This document shows positions 9,223-16,771 of a stretch of 46,801 nt of DNA, piece by piece; the first letter of the stretch is position 1; the number at the start of each line of letters is the position of its first letter. The stretch covers positions 1,367 to 48,167 of the forward strand of contig JAUNDN010000019.1 in assembly GCA_030526045.1 (NCBI GenBank), read 5' to 3'. A program made the translations under genes and the position numbers. This DNA is from Bacillota bacterium. Its GTDB lineage: Bacteria > Bacillota > Clostridia > Lachnospirales > Lachnospiraceae. The notes under the pieces were generated by a model that was given only the letters and a program-made list of their open reading frames with translations, searched no databases and was not told the DNA's origin.

Positions 9223-10431
9223 ATGTTTACGAACTTTTTTTATACCTGCAAAGCAAAGGGGCTGAATATCACCTTGAGTGAGTGGCTTACGTTGCAACAG
9301 GCCCTTGATCAAGGACTTGCCGGGGGCAGCCTGACACAGTTTTATTATCTTGCAAGAATGATTCTTGTAAAGAGTGAGACGGACTTTGATAAGTTTGATA
9401 TGGCATTTGAAGAAACCTTTAAGGGCATCCAGTCTGAAAATGAGATATCCAAAAATATGATGCGTTGGCTTGATAAGTCAGAACTTATTGATATGGTGGA
9501 TGAAGAGGACCGCTTCCGGATGAATGAGCAGGACGGATTATTCCATGATCTTGATAAGGACGAGGTGGAAGCGAAATTTAAAGAAAGATTGAGGGATCAG
9601 GACAGCGAGCACAATGGAGGAAGCTTTTGGATCGGCTCTATGGGAAAGACTTCCTTCGGCAATGCAGGGGGTAATATGGGTGGTATCCGTGTTGGAGGAC
9701 AGACCGGTTATCAAAGTGCCTTTCAAGTGATTGGTGCGCGCAAGTACAGAGATTTCCGTGATGACAGAATGCTGGATAACAGGCAGTTTCAGCTTGCTTT
9801 CAGGAAACTTCGCCAATTCTCCACAAAACTTGATATTCCAAAAACGGAGCTTGATATTGACGGTACGATTGACAAGACCTGTAACAATGGTGGGTGTCTG
9901 CAGATCGTCATGGATAAACCCAGAAAGAACGCAGTCAAGCTGTTGCTTTTGATGGACTCTGGCGGAACAATGATTCCCTTCAGCAGTCTTCTCAATGAAC
10001 TGTTTCAGGCAGTTCATAAGTCCAATCACTATAAGGATGTTAAGACCTATTATTTTCATAACTGTATCTATTCCAAGCTCTATAAGACGCCTGAGTGTGA
10101 AAATGGAGAATGGATCGATACGGAGTGGATGTTCCGTAATCTGGACAGCGATTACAAGGTTATTATTGTCGGAGATGCAGCAATGGCACCGGAGGAGCTT
10201 TACTCTACAACCGGAAATTACAGAGGACCAAATGGCGGACTGTCCGGCTGGGACTGGTTGCTCTTACTGAAACGGCACTATAAAAAGATCGTATGGATGA
10301 ATCCCAAAATGGCACCTGGGAATGCACCATGGCGGGAAGCAGAAACTGCAATTAAGGGACTATTTCCCATGTATAAGCTGACAGTGGATGGACTGAATCA
10401 GGCAATGATAAAATTGATGCTCAATAAATAA
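9223..10431 (+). CDS. VWA (CoxE-like) domain protein, partner of MoxR ATPase
   Basis: This is a 402-residue protein with a helical N-terminal half and a VWA domain in the C-terminal half. The metal-site motif reads MDSGGTM (Asp245), that is DxGGT rather than the classical DxSxS. A similar DxGGS form occurs, as I recall, in other CoxE-like VWA proteins. I chose ATG 9223 because AAGAGG lies 6 bases upstream. The TTG at 9190, which overlaps the ATPase gene, has no better signal. A Gly-rich stretch sits near residues 134-155 (FWIGSMGKTSFGNAGGN). The role is probably to present the MoxR ATPase to a client protein; the client is not evident. Confidence 0.82.
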   Translation: MFTNFFYTCKAKGLNITLSEWLTLQQALDQGLAGGSLTQFYYLARMILVKSETDFDKFDMAFEETFKGIQSENEISKNMMRWLDKSELIDMVDEEDRFRMNEQDGLFHDLDKDEVEAKFKERLRDQDSEHNGGSFWIGSMGKTSFGNAGGNMGGIRVGGQTGYQSAFQVIGARKYRDFRDDRMLDNRQFQLAFRKLRQFSTKLDIPKTELDIDGTIDKTCNNGGCLQIVMDKPRKNAVKLLLLMDSGGTMIPFSSLLNELFQAVHKSNHYKDVKTYYFHNCIYSKLYKTPECENGEWIDTEWMFRNLDSDYKVIIVGDAAMAPEELYSTTGNYRGPNGGLSGWDWLLLLKRHYKKIVWMNPKMAPGNAPWREAETAIKGLFPMYKLTVDGLNQAMIKLMLNK

Positions 10432-10456
10432 AAATAACAACCATCAAAAATAAATG

Positions 10457-10485
10457 TTGAACTTTACAAGAAATTGTTATAAAGT
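10457..10485 (+). promoter_or_regulatory. Putative sigma-A promoter of the nucleoside importer
   Basis: A -35 TTGAAC (10457-10462) and -10 TAAAGT (10480-10485) with 17-base spacing lie 80-110 bases upstream of the binding-protein ATG. A hairpin with a T-run lies between this promoter and the gene. Confidence 0.45.
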
Positions 10486-10511
10486 AAAAAAGTCAAATAA
10501 CTTTATTCAGC

Positions 10512-10543
10512 AAGGGGCAAAATTTTGAGAGTTTTGCCTTTTT
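10512..10543 (+). terminator. Hairpin with T-run in the BMP gene leader
   Basis: The arms AAGGGGCAAAA (10512-10522) and TTTTGCCTTTT (10532-10542) pair over 11 positions, two of them G-U, around a 9-base loop. The 3' arm itself runs into five T residues. It may end the MoxR/VWA transcript, or, if the promoter at 10457 is real, act as a leader attenuator. Confidence 0.65.
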
Positions 10544-10567
10544 GCGTGAAAAGCAAGGAGGAGAAAA

Positions 10568-11779
10568 ATGAAAAAGTTAGTAAGCCTTTTGACAGTATCT
10601 GCCATGGTTATTTCTTTGTGTGCTTGTGGAAGCACAAAGCCTGAAAAGCCCGCAGAAACTACCGAAGCAACCGAAACAGAAGCCGAAGAGACAGTGAAGG
10701 AAGCAGATGCTTCTGCAGAAACTACGGAAGCTGCCGAAGGCGTTATGCCGGCAATTGCAAAAGAAGATATTAAAGTAGGTGTTATTCATATTACAGACCC
10801 TGCAGAGGGAAGCGGATATACCTACACACATGATCTTGGTATTCAGGGAATGCAGAAGAATCTCGGTCTTGACGATTCCCAGATTGTTCGTAAGAACAAT
10901 GTAAACGACTCCGATGCAACCGCAATTGAAAATGCAATGCGTGAATGCGTGGAAGAGGGATGTAACATCATCTTTGCAACCAGCTGGGGATTTATGGATA
11001 CCTGCGAAGCACTTGCTGAGGAATTCCCGGATGTGATCTTTTCTCACGGTACCGGATATAAATCAAACGGTAAAAATTTCAACAATTATTTCGGAAGAAT
11101 CTATCAGGCCAGATACCTTGCAGGTATTGCTGCAGGACTTAAGACTGAAAGCAACAAGCTTGGTTATGTAGCAGCAATGGGTCAGGAGAATTCAGAGGTA
11201 ACAGGTGGTATTAACGCATTTGCTATGGGAGCATACTCAGTAAATCCTGATTGCGAGGTTTATGTAAAGGTTACAAACAGCTGGTTTGATCCCGAAGGAG
11301 AAACACAGGCTGCACAGGCTCTTGTAGATCTCGGATGTGATGTGATCGCACAGCACTGTGATACACCGAATCCTCAGACTGTAGCAGAGCAGAATGGTGT
11401 GTGGGGTGTCGGATATAACTCTGATATGTCCAAGGATGCACCCGGTGCAGTTCTTACCTCTGTTATGTGGGATTGGTCCGTATACTATACTCAGGCTGTA
11501 CAGTCAGTGATTGACGGTACCTGGTCAGGAGAAAACTACTTTGGTGGTATGGTTGACGGTCTTGTTGATATTGCACCTCTTTCCGATCTGTGTGCAGATG
11601 GAACGCAGGAAGCTGTAGATGCTGCAAGAAAGCAGATTATCGAGGAAGGCTTCAATGTATTTGACGGTGTGATTGAAACTAACGACGGAAGCACAGTCGG
11701 AGCTGAAGGTTCAACCTTAAGTGATGCTGATATTACAGGCAGCATGAACTGGTATTTTAAGAACGTAGTAGTTAAATAA
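10568..11779 (+). CDS. BMP-family nucleoside-binding lipoprotein (ABC importer)
   Basis: This is the extracellular substrate-binding protein of an ABC importer of the basic membrane protein (BMP/PnrA) family, which typically binds purine nucleosides. A lipoprotein signal peptide is clear: MKKL, a hydrophobic core, then the lipobox LCAC with the lipidated Cys20. An acidic Glu/Thr-rich linker (about 22-60) tethers the binding domain, which carries family segments such as VGVIHI, YLAGIAAGL and VAAMGQE. A strong AAGGAGGAG ribosome binding site precedes the ATG. The ATPase and two permease genes follow after a terminator. The downstream nucleoside phosphorylase and cytidine deaminase genes fit a nucleoside substrate. 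Confidence 0.93.
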   Translation: MKKLVSLLTVSAMVISLCACGSTKPEKPAETTEATETEAEETVKEADASAETTEAAEGVMPAIAKEDIKVGVIHITDPAEGSGYTYTHDLGIQGMQKNLGLDDSQIVRKNNVNDSDATAIENAMRECVEEGCNIIFATSWGFMDTCEALAEEFPDVIFSHGTGYKSNGKNFNNYFGRIYQARYLAGIAAGLKTESNKLGYVAAMGQENSEVTGGINAFAMGAYSVNPDCEVYVKVTNSWFDPEGETQAAQALVDLGCDVIAQHCDTPNPQTVAEQNGVWGVGYNSDMSKDAPGAVLTSVMWDWSVYYTQAVQSVIDGTWSGENYFGGMVDGLVDIAPLSDLCADGTQEAVDAARKQIIEEGFNVFDGVIETNDGSTVGAEGSTLSDADITGSMNWYFKNVVVK

Positions 11780-11798
11780 TTGATGTAAAGCTTCATAC

Positions 11799-11827
11799 CG
11801 GGCGGCCATTTTATGACCGCCCGTTTT
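11799..11827 (+). terminator. Intercistronic terminator after the binding-protein gene
   Basis: The arms CGGGCGG (11799-11805) and CCGCCCG (11817-11823), extended by CAT/ATG, are followed by TTTT. It lies between the binding-protein and ATPase genes. Partial termination here would give excess binding protein over transporter, as known for other ABC operons. Confidence 0.8.
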
Positions 11828-11862
11828 GCTCTTTGAGAGAATGATACCCTCGGAGGTTTACT

Positions 11863-13404
11863 ATGGCGCAGCAGCAAAAAACACAATATGCAATCGAATG
11901 CAGAAAAATCACCAAGATGTTTGGTCAGGTGGTTGCAAATGACGAAATTGACTTAAATGTGAAATATGGTGAAATTCTTGCATTATTGGGAGAAAACGGT
12001 TCAGGAAAGACAACACTTATGAATATGCTGTCAGGTATTTATCATCCTGATGGCGGACAGATATTTATCGGCGGCAGGGAGGTAAAGATCAATTCTCCAG
12101 TGGATGCCATGAATTTAGGAATCGGAATGATTCACCAGCATTTTAAGCTGGTAGAAGCCTTTCGGGCAATGGACAATATCGTTCTCGGTACAAAAGGGAA
12201 AAAAGAAAAGAGTAAAGTAACAAGTGAAAAGATCAGACAGATCAGTGAAATCTATGGACTTGAAATTGAACCTGAAAAATATGTTTCTGATATGAGTGTA
12301 TCAGAAAAGCAGACAGTTGAAATTTTGAAGGTATTATATAAAGGTGCTGAAATTCTGATTCTGGATGAGCCTACAGCGGTTCTGACACCTCAGGAGACAG
12401 AAAAGCTTTTTGCAATCCTGCGCAAAATGAAAGAAAATGGATGTGCAATCATTATTATTACTCATAAGCTCCAGGAGGTTCTATCAATCAGTGACCGTGT
12501 TACCATTCTGAGGAAGGGTAAGAGCATTGAAACGGTAAACACAGCAGATTGTGATACCCGAAAATTGACGGAGCTTATGGTTGGAAGACCGGTCAGCCTT
12601 GAGATTGAGCGGCCTATCATGCCGGAAAGAGAGACGATTTTGAAGATTGTGGACCTTTCCGTAAATAAACCCGACGGAAGTAAAGCAATTGATGATATTT
12701 CCTTTGATATCAAGAAGGGAGAAATTCTTGGTGTTGCCGGAGTTGCAGGGAGCGGTCAGAAAGAGCTTTGTGAAGCGATTGCCGGTCTTTTACCGGCACA
12801 AAAAGGAGCGATTCTTTTTCAGAAGGAGAACCTTCTTGGAAAAACACCATCGGAAATTATTGAAAAAGGCGTCAGCATGAGTTTTGTACCCGAAGATCGT
12901 CTGGGTATGGGACTCGTGGCATCCATGGGGATGACGGACAATATGCTTCTTAAGAGCTATCAGAAGGGAAATAGCCCCTTCGTGAACAGAAAACCGGCAA
13001 AAGAACTGGCAGAAAAACTAATTAAAAAGCTTGGAATCATTACACCGGGAACAGAGACACCTGTGCGCCTGTTAAGCGGAGGTAATGTCCAGAAGGTGCT
13101 TCTTGGAAGAGAAATTGAGACTTCGCCCACGGTACTGATCACTGCTTATCCGGTAAGAGGATTGGACATCAATTCTTCCTACACGGTGTATGACCTTCTG
13201 AATGAGCAGAAAAAAAAGAATGTTGCGGTTATGTACATCGGAGAGGATTTAGATGTACTTCTCGAGCTTTCGGACAGGATTATGGTACTGTGTCACGGCA
13301 GAATAACCGGTGTCGTTGATGCCAGGGAGACTACAAAAGAAGAAATCGGTATGATGATGACAGGTGAAAACATTGTTAAAGAAGAAAAGGAGGCACTGCG
13401 ATGA
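11863..13404 (+). CDS. Nucleoside ABC importer, double ATPase subunit
   Basis: This protein has two fused ABC domains, the arrangement found in BMP/NupO-type and sugar importers. The first has a canonical Walker A, GENGSGKTT (about residue 44), Walker B ILILDEPTA and an unusual signature (MSVSEKQTVE). The second is degenerate at Walker A (GVAGSGQKEL) but has a good signature (LLSGGNVQKV) and a Walker-B region lacking the normal Glu (VLITAYPVRGLD). This asymmetry is usual for the family. The length of 513 residues is typical. The stop overlaps the next start by 4 bases (ATGA), so translation with the permease is coupled. Confidence 0.95.
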   Translation: MAQQQKTQYAIECRKITKMFGQVVANDEIDLNVKYGEILALLGENGSGKTTLMNMLSGIYHPDGGQIFIGGREVKINSPVDAMNLGIGMIHQHFKLVEAFRAMDNIVLGTKGKKEKSKVTSEKIRQISEIYGLEIEPEKYVSDMSVSEKQTVEILKVLYKGAEILILDEPTAVLTPQETEKLFAILRKMKENGCAIIIITHKLQEVLSISDRVTILRKGKSIETVNTADCDTRKLTELMVGRPVSLEIERPIMPERETILKIVDLSVNKPDGSKAIDDISFDIKKGEILGVAGVAGSGQKELCEAIAGLLPAQKGAILFQKENLLGKTPSEIIEKGVSMSFVPEDRLGMGLVASMGMTDNMLLKSYQKGNSPFVNRKPAKELAEKLIKKLGIITPGTETPVRLLSGGNVQKVLLGREIETSPTVLITAYPVRGLDINSSYTVYDLLNEQKKKNVAVMYIGEDLDVLLELSDRIMVLCHGRITGVVDARETTKEEIGMMMTGENIVKEEKEALR

Positions 13405-14525
13405 GCAATTCTACAGGTAACGTACAAAGCGAACCTTTCGTCAGAGTCGTCAAACGTGCCGAGCTTCCGGCAGGAAAAACGACACTTCTTCGTTTGTTGG
13501 CGGTTCTTTTGTCATTGATTGCCGGCGGCGTTTTTATCGCCTGCGTGGGGCAGAATCCTTTTGTTATTTACGGCACAATTTTATCAGGAGCATTTCGAAG
13601 TGTCATGGCTTTTCAGGGAACTGTCAAGGTAATGATTCCTCTTTTGATCAGTTCTCTCGGTGTTACATTGGCATTTAAAATGAAATTTTGGAACATTGGA
13701 GCAGAGGGACAGATTATTTTTGGCGCTACATGTGCAACTTTTTTTGCACTGTTCTGTTCGGAAATGAATCATGTACTTTTGATTATTGTTATGTTTCTTG
13801 CAGGCTTTATCGGTGGAGGCTTATGGGGGCTGATCCCGGCAGTCTTTAAAGTGAAATATAATACGAATGAAACATTGTTTACTTTGATGCTGAATTATAT
13901 CGCACTTCACATTGTTTCCTACTTAAGGGATGGTCCCTGGATGGATCCGGAATCTCAGGGGTTCCCGAAGATAGCAAGGTTCGAAAAGAATGCTTCCCTG
14001 GACAAGCTGTTTGGAATCCAGTTCGGATGGCTGATTGCTTTGATCCTGGTGGTTCTTGTATTAATTTATTTAAAATTCTGCAAACAGGGATATGAAATCA
14101 GCGTTGTCGGAGAAAGTCAGGATACTGCGAGATACGCCGGAATGAATGTAAAAAGGATTATACTGCGTACAATGTTTTTAAGTGGTGGCATCTGTGGAAT
14201 GGCAGGTATGATACAGGCAACCGGGTCTGATATTACACTGACTACATCTGTAGCGGGAGGTGTTGGATTTACGGCAATTATCATAGCATGGCTTGCACAG
14301 TTAAATCCAATTTCAATCCTGGTTGTATCCTTCCTTTTTAGCGTTCTGGAAAAGGGGAGCAGCGTGGTCCAGTCCAACTTTGGCCTTTCTACCGATTGTG
14401 CTGATGTATTACAGGGGATTATTTTATTTTTCATTCTGGGATGTGAATTTTTTGTAAGATATCGTTTTGTTTTCTCCAATAAGAATTCATCATTGAAATC
14501 AGATAAGAAAGAAATGGAGGGCTAG
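13401..14525 (+). CDS. Nucleoside ABC importer, permease 1
   Basis: This is a hydrophobic 374-residue membrane subunit of the BPD_transp_2 class with about 8-10 helices. Conserved segments include FWNIGAEGQIIFGA near residue 95 and YNTNETLFTLMLNYIA near 152. The domain resembles B. subtilis NupP/YufP and forms the translocation channel with the next gene. Its start overlaps the ATPase stop (ATGA), and it lies 3 bases before the second permease gene. Confidence 0.94.
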   Translation: MSNSTGNVQSEPFVRVVKRAELPAGKTTLLRLLAVLLSLIAGGVFIACVGQNPFVIYGTILSGAFRSVMAFQGTVKVMIPLLISSLGVTLAFKMKFWNIGAEGQIIFGATCATFFALFCSEMNHVLLIIVMFLAGFIGGGLWGLIPAVFKVKYNTNETLFTLMLNYIALHIVSYLRDGPWMDPESQGFPKIARFEKNASLDKLFGIQFGWLIALILVVLVLIYLKFCKQGYEISVVGESQDTARYAGMNVKRIILRTMFLSGGICGMAGMIQATGSDITLTTSVAGGVGFTAIIIAWLAQLNPISILVVSFLFSVLEKGSSVVQSNFGLSTDCADVLQGIILFFILGCEFFVRYRFVFSNKNSSLKSDKKEMEG

Positions 14526-14528
14526 GAG

Positions 14529-15485
14529 ATGGATATTTTTATTAAATTTCTCGTTGCGGCAGTGGGAGCCGGAACACCTCTGTTATTCGGAACGGTGGGT
14601 GAAATTCTTACCGAAAAAACCGGTCATTTGAATCTGGGAGTGGAAGGAATGATGTCAATTGGTGCCTGTATTGGATTTATGGTTGGCTATTACACTGATA
14701 ATTTTTTCCTTGCTCTCTTATTTGCAGCGGTTTCCGGAGCGTTAAGTGCACTGATTTATGCTGTATTGACGGTAACCTTTATGGCAAATCAAAACGTAAC
14801 CGGTCTTACACTTACAATTTTCGGAATCGGGTTTGCAAATTTTATCGGGATTTTTGTCTTAAATAAAAGTCCGGAAGGAACCTTGAAGCTTCCCGAAAGG
14901 ATAACGGCGGCAATGAGAGGAATCCATATACCGGGACTGAGTGATATCCCTGTACTTGGTGAATTACTTTTCTCTTACAGTCCGTTTGTTTATATCGGTG
15001 TTTTTATCGCAGTGGTCTGTGCTTATTATCTGAACCGTACAAAAGTGGGTCTTAATTTAAAAGCAGTGGGTGAAAATCCCGGTGCTGCAGATGCTGCAGG
15101 GATCCGTATAACGAAAGTAAAGTACCTGAATATCATTCTGGGTGGTGCGATCTGTGGAATCGGAGGAGTTTACTGTTCCATGATTATCAATGGTGGTGTG
15201 TGGATCAGTAACAATGTGGGGGGCCTTGGATGGATTGCTGTAGCACTGGTAATCTTTGCAAACTGGCAGCCTTCTTACGCAATTTTGGGTTCCTTTGTGT
15301 TTGGCGCGCTGAGAGTTCTAAAATATTATATACCACAGAATGTCTTCCCGTTTCCGATTGCATTTTACGATATGCTCCCGTTTTTGATGACGGCTCTTGT
15401 TCTGGTAATCAGCTCCATGCGCAAGTCCGGAAGAATTAATCTTCCCGCCGCTTTGGGACTTAACTATTATAGAGAAGAAAGATAA
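14529..15485 (+). CDS. Nucleoside ABC importer, permease 2
   Basis: This is the second permease of the importer, with 318 residues and about 8-10 membrane helices. It has the paired family signature GTVGEILTEKTGHLNLGVEG near the N terminus and AVGENPGAADAAGIRI in a cytoplasmic loop (about residues 179-194). It resembles NupQ/YufQ. An AGGGCTAGGAG stretch precedes the ATG. Only 31 bases separate it from tyrS and no terminator is visible, so tyrS may receive read-through transcription. Confidence 0.94.
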   Translation: MDIFIKFLVAAVGAGTPLLFGTVGEILTEKTGHLNLGVEGMMSIGACIGFMVGYYTDNFFLALLFAAVSGALSALIYAVLTVTFMANQNVTGLTLTIFGIGFANFIGIFVLNKSPEGTLKLPERITAAMRGIHIPGLSDIPVLGELLFSYSPFVYIGVFIAVVCAYYLNRTKVGLNLKAVGENPGAADAAGIRITKVKYLNIILGGAICGIGGVYCSMIINGGVWISNNVGGLGWIAVALVIFANWQPSYAILGSFVFGALRVLKYYIPQNVFPFPIAFYDMLPFLMTALVLVISSMRKSGRINLPAALGLNYYREER

Positions 15486-15516
15486 GGAAAAATAAAAGGA
15501 AAGTAGAGGAATAGAA

Positions 15517-16740
15517 ATGACTATTTTTGACGAATTAAAAGCCAGAGGTCTTTTGGCGCAGCTCACAGATGAAGAAGAGATCAAGGAATTGATCAACAAT
15601 GGAAAGGCAACTTTTTATATCGGTTTTGATCCTACTGCAGATTCTTTGCATGTAGGACATTTCATGGCGCTTTGTCTTATGAAACGACTTCAGATGGCAG
15701 GAAATAAACCGATTGCCCTGATTGGCGGCGGCACTGCAATGATCGGAGATCCATCCGGCAGAACAGACATGAGAAGCATGATGACGAAGGAGACCATTCA
15801 GCACAATTGTGACTGTTTTAAGGAGCAGATGAGTAAATTCATTGATTTTTCAGAAGGAAAAGCAATGATGGTCAACAATGCCGACTGGTTGCTTGATCTG
15901 AATTATGTAGAATTCTTGCGTGAAATCGGCCCGCACTTTTCTGTTAACAACATGCTTCGTGCTGAATGTTATAAGCAGAGAATGGAAAAGGGATTAAGTT
16001 TTCTGGAGTTCAACTATATGCTGATGCAAAGCTATGATTTCTTTGAATTATATCAAAGATATGGCTGTAACATGCAGTTTGGTGGCGACGATCAGTGGAG
16101 TAATATGCTTGGCGGTACAGAGCTGATCAGAAGAAAGCTGGGTAAAGATGCTTATGCAATGACGATTACCCTGCTTCTTAACTCTGAAGGAAAGAAAATG
16201 GGGAAGACACAAAAGGGTGCTGTATGGCTTGATCCCCAAAAAACGACTCCGTTTGAATTTTATCAGTACTGGAGAAACGTTGCGGATGCGGATGTGCTGA
16301 AATGTCTTCGTATGTTGACCTTCCTGCCCCTTGAACAGATTGATGAAATGGATAAGTGGGAAGGAAGTCAGCTGAATCAGGCTAAGGAAATCCTTGCATT
16401 TGAGCTAACCAAGCTGGTACATGGAGAAGAAGAAGCCACAAAATCACAAGAGAGCGCAAGAGCTTTATTCAGTGCAGGTGTTGCTGCAGATATGCCTACA
16501 TCAGAGCTTTCAGAAGAAGATTTTATTGACGGAAATATTGATCTTATTTCTGTTCTATGTAAAGCAGGACTGGTTCAGACACGTTCAGAGGGAAGAAGAG
16601 CAATTGAACAGGGCGGTGTAACGTTCGGGAGTGATAAAATTACAGATGTAAAGGCGGCTTTCGGAAAGGATGCTTTTACAGGTGAGGGTGTTGTTGTAAA
16701 AAGAGGCAAGAAAAACTTCCGTAAAGTAATTTTAAAATAA
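15517..16740 (+). CDS. tyrS: Tyrosyl-tRNA synthetase
   Basis: TyrRS charges tRNA-Tyr with tyrosine. The class I motifs are present: LHVGHF (HIGH-type, near residue 45) and KKMGKT (KMSKS-type, near 228). A C-terminal S4-like RNA-binding domain ends in [13 protein letters not shown]. The length of 407 residues is normal. The upstream gap of 31 bases is too short for a T-box leader, so the gene depends on the importer transcript or on an unseen promoter inside the upstream gene. Confidence 0.98.
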   Translation: MTIFDELKARGLLAQLTDEEEIKELINNGKATFYIGFDPTADSLHVGHFMALCLMKRLQMAGNKPIALIGGGTAMIGDPSGRTDMRSMMTKETIQHNCDCFKEQMSKFIDFSEGKAMMVNNADWLLDLNYVEFLREIGPHFSVNNMLRAECYKQRMEKGLSFLEFNYMLMQSYDFFELYQRYGCNMQFGGDDQWSNMLGGTELIRRKLGKDAYAMTITLLLNSEGKKMGKTQKGAVWLDPQKTTPFEFYQYWRNVADADVLKCLRMLTFLPLEQIDEMDKWEGSQLNQAKEILAFELTKLVHGEEEATKSQESARALFSAGVAADMPTSELSEEDFIDGNIDLISVLCKAGLVQTRSEGRRAIEQGGVTFGSDKITDVKAAFGKDAFTGEGVVVKRGKKNFRKVILK

Positions 16741-16771
16741 TTCACCGAATGCCGATGAGGATTCATAGTAA

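Noticed and set aside
15486-15516. T-box leader for tyrS (and likewise for gltX at 38375)
   Set aside because: The gaps before these genes are 31 and 0 bases, far too short for a T-box, and no such element was seen.
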